64,000 nucleotides of DNA from Cylindrobasidium torrendii FP15055 ss-10 (lineage: Eukaryota; Basidiomycota; Agaricomycetes; Agaricales; Physalacriaceae). Location of the stretch: assembly GCA_000934385.1 (NCBI GenBank), contig KN880486.1, forward strand, positions 62,001 to 126,000, written 5' to 3'. Below are positions 57,201-64,000 of this stretch, one piece after another; position 1 is the first letter of the stretch, and the number at the start of each line of letters is the position of its first letter. The notes beneath the pieces were generated by a model. It searched no databases. It was not told where the DNA came from and worked only from the letters and a program-made list of their open reading frames with translations. Position numbers and translations under genes: made by a program.

Positions 57201-59358
57201 ATGGCTTTGGCCACGTCCAAGCGCTTGTTCTCTGTATTATCCGCCCCGCGGTCGATTCGAACAAGACCACACGAAGCACTACTATCACCGTTGCGGCTGC
57301 ATCCTGTTTCGCCAAGCAAGTCAGAATCTCTTGAAGGGCCAACATTCGCAGACGAGACCTGCGAGCGGGTCTCTTACTCTTTCCGCTCCGCATCAGAGTC
57401 AGAACGTACCCTGGCCAAAACTGTTCGCAAAGCCTCCCGCCATATTCGTAACCGGCATCGCACCCTGGTGCACTGGCCGGTCGAAGCTGCCAACAATGCT
57501 ATGGAAGCCCTGGTCTCGCCTGTCTTGTCTCTGCTTTCGCAGCTTCGTGCTCCATGCATCCCGTGTCCTCTGCAAGCAACGCTCACCAATCTCGGTCAGG
57601 GTAGGTGCCACTACGCCCACCGGAAAGGATGTAGCACTAATGTTTCGGTAGGTTCTTCCTGCATCACAATCTCCTCGATTTATTCAGGCATCCCGGACTC
57701 TCCCCCAGTCCGTGCGAAGACCCCTGCTTTGATTGTCCTGGTATGTTCATACACTAGGGTGAGAGGCAATATTCTGATCTGTCGTGTATAGCCTCAAGGA
57801 TCGCTCGAAAATGGAGAGACGGGCCCAAATTTGCCTTCATTTACCAAACTGTTTGGCTCTGTCTGGCGCGCCGAGAATGACACGAACATCATTTGCACCG
57901 ACCTCCGTTGGTTGTTCATCCTGCGTCTGTCCAAAACCAATCCCAAGGCTGTCATTTATGAGTGCCTCCGCCTGGACCCAGAGCTAGTCGCTGCACGGGT
58001 GGTGCTAGCGGCATACATACACGAAACGCTGCCCAACAACGCCTACTTGACATACCCCCAGACCATCGCCGCTTTCGACCCCCCAACCGTCCATGGCTGT
58101 CAGGTAGATCCCAGCATCCCCATGTTGCCAGACGAGGAGGTCTTTGCAACGCACAAGCGCCACCACGATTTCGATTTGTACATGTTGATGAACAGGCCGG
58201 CGTTAGCCCTTCAATTCCTACGCTGGAAGTCGCACATGCAGACATGTGTGTCAGAAATTCATACTGTTCGATCTGGAGACAACTTGCTGTGTTCGACAGA
58301 CGGCTTTGCGAAGCAGCATCACCTTCTCGTTCCATACTGGCCCGTGGATATTCAGACAATTCCAACATCAACGATGGAGTGCATTCGAGCGGTTGCACGT
58401 CCGCATGCACTCGATGAGCCAGCGCGTATACGCCTTGCAGCGTCAGCGGCCTTTGAGCTTGAGATATCCGACCAGCTTGCGCCTGGTCGTGAGCCTCGCG
58501 GTGCGACTGTCCATCGCTGTAGAATTACTTCAATCGATGGCGAGGCAATACTGTCTGCGGGGGCCCAAAACCTTTGTGTTAAACTGTTCGACGACCGACT
58601 CCTTGATGTGTATCCACCTGAGGAGCCTGAGGAAGGGACAGTCGACGCAGATGCAGATTGGTGGGTTAATTGGAGCACAAGTGAAGAGTGTGTTCGTCGG
58701 GAGCACGTCACATACCAACAATTATCCTATGCACAGGGCTCTCTAGTTCCTTGGTACTATGGCGCACATAAGGTAAGTCTTCATCAGCTTTACTGCATCC
58801 CATCCTCACGAGTTTTAGTTCATTCGACCTGACGGGCACCATTTATATGGCATACTCATGGAATATATTCCGGATGCTCAGATGATGGCTGATATTGCTT
58901 CGAAAAGCGAGGAACTTGAAGTTGTATATCGCATTGAGCTCGTTGGTCCACTCACCTTGAACGAAAGTTGCAAGGACTGACGCTATGTGTAGATCCGAAA
59001 TGCTCGCCACCTCGTACGCGCCATGCAATACAGTGACGTTTCGCAACATGACTTCCATCGTGAACAATTCATGGTCCTAAATACACCGGTGCCACATCTG
59101 GTTATGTATGACTTTGCGCGCGCAAGCACCAGCACCAAGCCCGAGAAGCATGAGCAAGGAGATTATCTCGAAATGCTATGGTTGCTGGTCCGTAGCAAAC
59201 TTCACAAAGGACAAGACGGTGACACTTTCTTGGCGCACTATGGGGAGCCAGAGGTGTGGGACATGGTGTCGGGTACCGTGCCACTGGAAGAGAAGGGAGG
59301 TCCTCGATGGATTTCTGCCCAGGACCCATTTGCCTGGGTGTATACTGTTGATTCATAA
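57201..59358 (+). CDS. Agaricomycete hypothetical protein with kinase-like C-terminal fold
   Basis: The well-supported part begins near 57792 (PQGSLENGETGPNLPSFTKL) and reads FGSVWRAENDTNIICTDLRW, NPKAVIYECLRLDPELVAAR, VVLAAYIHETLPNNAYLTYP and then TYQQLSYAQGSLVPWYYGAH. An intron near 58773-58819 joins to KFIRPDGHHLYGILMEYIPD, a kinase hinge-like segment. A second (about 58930-58991) joins SEELEV to IRNARHLVRAMQYSDVSQHD, with HDFHREQFMV where a kinase catalytic loop would lie. It ends FAWVYTVDS. The 5' part from 57201 (MALATSKRLFSVLSAPRS, basic) is provisional: I could not splice it cleanly to the rest. I recall similar proteins only from mushroom genomes, without a function. Confidence 0.65.
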
Positions 59359-59404
59359 ATAATAATTACCATTACAAGATACTTACATAATACAATCGTC
59401 GCAA

Positions 59405-59420
59405 CTGCTCTGCTCACTTG
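59405..59420. repeat. Target-site duplication, left copy
   Basis: CTGCTCTGCTCACTTG, identical over 16 bp to 62565-62580. The two copies bracket the retrotransposon, so they are read as its target-site duplication. This copy lies about 46 bp after the stop codon of the preceding gene. Confidence 0.8.
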
Positions 59421-62400
59421 GGTGGAGAAGTTAGCACGACAGTGACCCCCAACATTGGTTGGGTTCATCCGCCGCCCTCTGTGTATTGTATACCGCTAGC
59501 AGTACACTATGATTGAAATAAACCCGCGAGGAAATGCCGTTATGCACGCAGTGTGGGACTCCGACGTTTCAAACCAGCCAAACCAAAACCTTCCCTGCTT
59601 CTGCCTCTGCTTCAAATCTTCTCGTCCTCTTTCTCACCCTTGGCCAGTCCGAATACCCACTAAAACCCCGCAATTCCATACCCAGTCTCTGGGTAGCTCG
59701 TCTTCGTTCTCAAGGATTCCTCCCCAAGTTCTTCGCACCAACGAGACTTTTAGCGCTGCTTTGCCGAGCCGGTAGCTCGTCATCGCTCTGTCCATCATCA
59801 ATTCATTATTGATTTTCGCTAACCACGTGTTTGAGACTTCTTGTTTTGACAGCGGTACATCGTTCCCACTCATCTTTCGTCGGCATCTTAGTGCCCAGAT
59901 GTGCTTCGCCGCTCCGATGATGAGTTTTGAGTACAGGCGTTCCGCTCCCGTTCGTCTCTTGCCCTTTGCATCGCATATTGTTGGGGCTGCGGCACTGATT
60001 ATCAATCCCACAGTTGGTTCGTTCCACGGGATCCCTTTGGTATCGAGGAGATTCCTTGTAATCGACCAGACTTCAGCCTGGCCCGGTGTGTTACATTCCG
60101 TGAGTATATGGTCCATTGTTTCCAGCACTCCGTGGCAGTGCTTGCAGTATGCGCGATCCCTTATCTCTGGCCTAAAGTTGTCCTTGAGCCAGGCTGCGCC
60201 TACCATGTATATTTCGTGCGTTACTTTCCATAGGAAGTCTTTAGTCTTTTTCTCCATCTTCTTCCCTAGCACCGCTTTCCACAGCGCCGGGGTTGAGAGC
60301 TTCGTGCCGAAGATTTGCTCATTTGCTACTCTTGCCTGTTGAGTGCGTTCTTCTGTCTGGCGTCTCTTACCCAATTTCAGCTCTTCTCGGTCACGGAAGG
60401 CTTGGGTAGCCAGTTTCTGGGTCATATGCATCAGGCTTGCGCCCGAGAGGTGAAGATCATTCGGATGGTTGAAGTCAAACAGTGCGTCCGTTTCTTTTAG
60501 CGCGCCTTCTCCCGCCAGCTTATCGGCTTCCTCGTTTGCAGGGTGTCCACTGTGTCCCTTAACCCACACGAAGGAGGTTTCCGCTTTCCTCTGGCGTAGT
60601 TTCGCAATAGTTTCTGCAATGAGTTTCCCGTTGGCTCGTCCAATGAAACCCTCATTTTCTATCTTCACTCGAAGCTTGGTGAGTGCGTTCATAGCATATT
60701 TCGAGTCAGTCTCCACTTTCGCATTCACATCACGCGGTATCATCACCGCCATCTCATGTATTGCAAGAACTTCGCCAACTTGGTTTGTTTGTTGAAGGTT
60801 GCTTGGGACTCTTATTGCTTGACATAGCTCTGGGTAGTCTTGTGCGTATACCCCTGCTCCTGCCCGCGCGGACTCGAGGCCGTTGTCGAGACATGATCCA
60901 TCTGTTGCGATGGTTGTATTTGTTGGGACATCATTCGTGAGACGCATGTCCGGTAGGTTGTTACTTGTCGGTCCTTCGGTGAAGACTCTGAACAGTCCAC
61001 TCAGACCTCCTTTTGCAGTCACCGTTCTGTCGAACTTGATAACATTTCCCTCACTTGGGGGTTTCTCGTAGTCCTCTGGGAGCACTGCCTCCGGGTTCCA
61101 TTTCTCTGGTATCATATCCAGCAATGTTCGTGCCCGCATTAAGCATTCCGATGGGTGTTCACACCCTACATTTTCTCTTATAGCTTGGCATATATTACAC
61201 TCGCAGTTTGGTGTCAGGTCGCAATCCTCCCTGTGTTCAGCGGGTCCCAGCAGGTCGATTATTTCGCCTGTTGTCCTGACTCTATGGGTGTTTTTAAGGC
61301 AATTCGCCGCTCTCGAGTGGTATAGGGCCCTCGAGTTTGTTTGAGAGTGGTACCAGAACGGCATCTGTCTTGCTGTTTCACGAGCTGGCGCTAATATTTC
61401 TATTCTTAATCCTATTTCGTCTGCTACACTGAGCATCTCCTTCAGTTCTTTAGGAAGATTAGAGCGCTTTGTGGACCACGATTGGAGGAAGATATTTGAC
61501 CTCAACTCCTTTGGGACTGTTCTGTCCGTATACAGGACATTTCTTGCAATCAGTGCGTCCGCTACAAAGGCCCATCGAGGCCTCGTTGAGCTGAGGTTCA
61601 GGTATGATTTTAGCCACATGACTTGTATGGCTTTATTTCTCGACTTTATATCGAGTATTTTACGCCCCCCTGTTTCTAGTGAAGCCAGAAGATGGGCTTC
61701 GCTCACTCTTCCAAGCGTCTTCTTATCCCACACGAAATCTCTAATTATTTTCGCTAGTTTCTTCTCCACTTTGTCTGGCATTCCCTGGACCGTTGCGAGG
61801 TATTGTGACATTCCTCCTGGGATGCATTGTGCTATGATGCGTCTCCCGTCAATGGAACTGTGCGCTCTCTGCCATCGTTCTAGCGCGTCCTCAATTTTCT
61901 GGACTACACCGGGCCAGGCTGTATTTTCGTCGAGGTTTTCACCGATCCATGCGCCAAGAATTCTGATTGCTTCACCTTCCTCTGCTATTGATATAGAGAG
62001 TGGAATTGGATTGTGTGTTTCGTCTGCCCGCCTGTTTTGGCGGAATTCGTTGATGAAGGCCTTGCTCCCGATTGGGATGACCTGTGTCTTTTCTATGTTG
62101 AAGCGTGCGCCTGATGCGATGCACCATCGATCTAATATGGCTTTGAGGTCGTCGAAGCTGTCTTCTGCAGAGAGGAAGACTGTTGTATCATCGGCAAAGA
62201 GGGTTGCAATGAGTCTCTCAACTTGTCCGGGTATGTTATATCCCTTTAGATTTGAGCATCTTAGCGCCTCTGCAAGCGGCTCAATTGCTAGGTCGAATAG
62301 GAGGCATGAGAGGGGATCTCCTTGACGAACACCCCTTGTTACTTTGAAGCGCGTGCTTAGGAATCCGTTAACCATTACCGACGTCTCTGCGTTCTCGTAA

Positions 62401-62564
62401 AGTGAGCGTATTGTACTTATATACTTCTCTGGTATCCCGAACTGACGAAGTGTTTTCCAGAGGTAGTCGTGGGTAATCTTGTCGTAGGCTTTCTCTTGGT
62501 CAAGCGCTACAATCATGCCGTTTTCCATATTCTGGTCGGCATATTCCATAATCATTTTTATTAG
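59421..62564 (-). mobile_element. 5'-truncated non-LTR (LINE-type) retrotransposon
   Basis: Between perfect 16-bp direct repeats, this 3.1-kb minus-strand insert has one long frame for reverse transcriptase and RNase H, and no endonuclease or first ORF, as expected from 5' truncation during target-primed reverse transcription. The 3' trailer (59421-59633) has no poly(A); a tail-less or short simple 3' end is known in some LINE groups. Element type is inferred from domain order RT then RNase H, as in the I/Tad-like LINEs. Confidence 0.88.
59634..62555 (-). CDS. LINE ORF2 fragment: reverse transcriptase and RNase H
   Basis: An uninterrupted 973-codon frame. RT motifs: VALDQEKAYDKI (first catalytic Asp), RGVRQGDPLSCLLF, ATLFADDTTVFL (FADD active-site pair, residue about 120), GARFNIEKTQ and IRILGAWIG. 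The upstream RT palm residues and the whole endonuclease are missing, so it is not autonomous. A Cys/His-rich segment, CDLTPNCECNICQA with CEHPSEC, lies near 450. RNase H follows at about 560-720: TIATDGSCLDNG, VGEVLAIHEMAV, VETDSKYAMNAL and FVWVKGHSGHPANEEADKLA, all four acidic positions present. The tail has HCHGVLETMDHILTEC, a second Cys/His motif. The first ATG lies right at the truncation point by chance. Confidence 0.92.
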   Translation of the reverse strand: MIMEYADQNMENGMIVALDQEKAYDKITHDYLWKTLRQFGIPEKYISTIRSLYENAETSVMVNGFLSTRFKVTRGVRQGDPLSCLLFDLAIEPLAEALRCSNLKGYNIPGQVERLIATLFADDTTVFLSAEDSFDDLKAILDRWCIASGARFNIEKTQVIPIGSKAFINEFRQNRRADETHNPIPLSISIAEEGEAIRILGAWIGENLDENTAWPGVVQKIEDALERWQRAHSSIDGRRIIAQCIPGGMSQYLATVQGMPDKVEKKLAKIIRDFVWDKKTLGRVSEAHLLASLETGGRKILDIKSRNKAIQVMWLKSYLNLSSTRPRWAFVADALIARNVLYTDRTVPKELRSNIFLQSWSTKRSNLPKELKEMLSVADEIGLRIEILAPARETARQMPFWYHSQTNSRALYHSRAANCLKNTHRVRTTGEIIDLLGPAEHREDCDLTPNCECNICQAIRENVGCEHPSECLMRARTLLDMIPEKWNPEAVLPEDYEKPPSEGNVIKFDRTVTAKGGLSGLFRVFTEGPTSNNLPDMRLTNDVPTNTTIATDGSCLDNGLESARAGAGVYAQDYPELCQAIRVPSNLQQTNQVGEVLAIHEMAVMIPRDVNAKVETDSKYAMNALTKLRVKIENEGFIGRANGKLIAETIAKLRQRKAETSFVWVKGHSGHPANEEADKLAGEGALKETDALFDFNHPNDLHLSGASLMHMTQKLATQAFRDREELKLGKRRQTEERTQQARVANEQIFGTKLSTPALWKAVLGKKMEKKTKDFLWKVTHEIYMVGAAWLKDNFRPEIRDRAYCKHCHGVLETMDHILTECNTPGQAEVWSITRNLLDTKGIPWNEPTVGLIISAAAPTICDAKGKRRTGAERLYSKLIIGAAKHIWALRCRRKMSGNDVPLSKQEVSNTWLAKINNELMMDRAMTSYRLGKAALKVSLVRRTWGGILENEDELPRDWVWNCGVLVGIRTGQG

Positions 62565-62580
62565 CTGCTCTGCTCACTTG
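62565..62580. repeat. Target-site duplication, right copy
   Basis: Second copy of the 16-bp sequence at 59405-59420, directly after the truncated 5' end of the retrotransposon. Confidence 0.8.
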
Positions 62581-63224
62581 AAAACATGTTGACGCTGTTA
62601 TCCTGATGATGCACTTCCTATAAGGCGTTAGGCGCAACCAGGCGCATCGCGTGCGAAAATCTCGCTGCCCATTCATCTTCAATCCAAAAACTGCAGATAC
62701 AGCGGGGTGCGGCCGACTTGATGCAGTACAATCCGCATAGCACGGTCTGAATGCTGGCGTAGACATTGAACCCTTTCATGTTGAATCGACGATAACAACA
62801 GAGCGAAGACATCGCTGATATGCGTAAGAAGACAAGTGACAGCGAGCACCAGACGAACGGCATTCCGTCGGTGCCAGGCCACAGCGCAATGTTCACCTAC
62901 ATCTCTGCTATTCGAAGCAATCTGGTATGAGCGCTTTGAACGACCAGTCTAACCACAAGCATCTTCGTGTGTCTCAAAATGGAGTGCAGGCTGGACACCA
63001 TTGGTGTCGATGCATAGTCCTCCGAACTTATTGCGGGTCGCCTCGACAGCAAGGTTCTTGGAATTGCTGGGAGCGGACCCACACCAAGTTGAACGTGCCC
63101 CCAGATAACAAAAAGGAATTATACATCCTGGCACAATCTAACAAGCAGGTAGTTAAGTAGTGGTATCAACATAAGCATAATGGAAGTCCCGTCGTGAATA
63201 AGAATCGAAAATGAGGGATGGGGA
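62581..63224. other. Flank of the retrotransposon
   Basis: The original intergenic DNA right of the insertion, running to the 3' end of the syntaxin gene. Short minus-strand frames are present but I see no recognisable product. Confidence 0.4.
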
Positions 63225-64000
63225 CTATGACAGAACCTGGAGGGCCAGTGAGAACATGTTTGTCCAAAGAACGAGAGACGACGTACAGCCAAAAGGACAA
63301 TGGCAACCACAATGACGAGGATGATCATCAGGCACGCCGCGCGACGACCTGCTTTGCGCTGATACTCAGCAGCGGTGGTCAATTCCTCAGATGCACGAGA
63401 GGTGTCTGCGGCGACAGAGGTGATGTTGTACTCGATATTATCTGCCACACCAGATGAGATTTTGGTATTGAAAGATGAGAAGAAAAACACGCACCAACCA
63501 TGGCCCCTTGCTGGTCAACAAGGGTGCCCAGGTCTCTGAAGATCTCCGAAAGCTCGTGAATGCCAGTCTCAATCTCGCGGATGTCCTGCTCGCGCTCCTG
63601 GATAAGTGACTCCTGGTATGCAAGCTCGTGTGGGGACAACTGGTTATGCAAGATCTGGGCCTGGCGTTGTTCTGGAGAACTCGACAAATCAGGCTCTCCT
63701 CTGCGACAAGCATTAAGAAGAGTGGTATCAAGAGTGGTTGAATGTGTGCGCACTCGGTATCTGAGTCTACAGCGAGCCGGACCCCTTCAACAACGGTGCG
63801 CTGACGCTCCGCACTGATCTGTTGGGCACGCTGGAATGCAACGAGGGAGAGTTGGAAGTCATGAGAGATCTTCTGGAACGCTGCACGGTGGCTGGGCTAC
63901 TGAACGAGTCAGTATCCAGGGCCTGCGGAACCTATATGCGTGCCATACCAAAGCCTCCTGCTGCGTAGCCAGTTTCTTCAAATCCTCAGACCCTCGCTTG
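63225..64000 (-). CDS. PEP12: Endosomal syntaxin (Pep12/syntaxin-7-like Qa-SNARE), C-terminal part
   Basis: Cut by the right edge, so the start is missing. Visible exons: KRGSEDLKKLATQQEAL, then AFQKISHDFQLSLVAFQRAQ and ISAERQRTVVEGV from the N-terminal three-helix domain. After an intron at about 63708-63770 comes the SNARE motif: PHELAYQESLIQEREQDIRE, IETGIHELSEIFRDLGTLVD with the zero-layer Gln region, QQGAMV joined across an intron at about 63440-63495 to DNIEYNITSVAADTSRASEE. A basic QRKAGRRAAC precedes the tail anchor LMIILVIVVAIVLLA, and a final intron gives VLS and the stop at 63225. It mediates fusion at endosome or vacuole. Confidence 0.9.

Noticed and set aside
61471..62325. A 284-codon plus-strand frame
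   Set aside because: Antisense to the intact reverse transcriptase frame; a by-product of base composition.
1..64000. Biosynthetic gene cluster, defence island or CRISPR-like array
   Set aside because: Oxidoreductase, transporter and regulator genes are present but scattered among housekeeping genes with no core synthase, and no regularly spaced repeats were seen.

Overview
The window looks like nuclear DNA of a mushroom-forming basidiomycete (Agaricomycete). Nearly every gene is broken by many short GT-AG introns of about 45-70 nt. Genes are densely packed on both strands with short divergent promoters. Several encoded families are typical of Agaricomycetes: a 'macrofage activating glycoprotein' type GPI protein, an F-box/leucine-rich protein, kinase-like hypothetical proteins and an RTA1-like membrane protein. 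I saw no prokaryotic operon, CRISPR array or rRNA, and no tRNA I would defend.

Layout. 1-1751 (-): N-terminal part of a probable Scc2/NIPBL cohesin loader, cut by the left edge. 2036-3077 (-): electron transfer flavoprotein beta. 3285-4293 (+): thioredoxin-TPR protein. 4379-5080 (-): tRNA adenosine deaminase TAD2. 5354-9836 (+): SIN-type kinase (Cdc7/SepH). 10681-11887 (+): RTA1-like protein. 12875-14207 (-): pseudokinase. 14543-15083 (-): small membrane protein. 15110-17953 (+): exosome nuclease Rrp6. 18455-20649 (+): MFS transporter. 21124-21790 (+): Isa1. 23509-25002 (-): aquaporin-like channel with odd NPA boxes. 25751-27840 (+): CaaX-ended protein. 28712-30094 (-): proline/serine-rich protein. 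30305-32182 (-): secreted M64-type peptidase. 32441-33180 (-): proteasome chaperone Nas2/PSMD9. 33463-34317 (+): hotdog thioesterase.

34459-35751 (-): F-box protein. 35986-36912 (+): mitochondrial uL5. 37001-38312 (+): FIST-domain protein. 38668-39986 (-): membrane-anchored aldo-keto reductase. 40531-41727 (-): C2H2 zinc finger protein. 43042-43921 (-): mitochondrial mL44. 44127-45676 (+): delta-9 desaturase with cytochrome b5. 46298-47926 (+): G-protein alpha subunit. 49325-50430 (-): short-chain dehydrogenase. 50802-52353 (-): mitochondrial processing peptidase beta. 52650-54356 (-): GT61 glycosyltransferase. 55243-56585 (+): GPI-anchored glycoprotein. 57201-59358 (+): kinase-fold hypothetical protein. 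59421-62564 (-): 5'-truncated non-LTR retrotransposon with a target-site duplication. 63225-64000 (-): Pep12-type syntaxin, cut by the right edge.

Most genes are housekeeping, with a scattered excess of mitochondrial functions (ETF-beta, Isa1, uL5m, mL44, MPP-beta). I see no metabolic gene cluster or defence island. The most unusual signals are a one-nucleotide exon needed to make the conserved tail of the G-alpha protein, a MIP channel whose two NPA boxes read HPG and NAA, a young LINE insertion with a perfect 16-bp duplication and a long open frame, and a pseudokinase that keeps DFG but has lost HRD. Exon models were assembled by eye from splice signals and reading frame, so first exons are the least certain parts.
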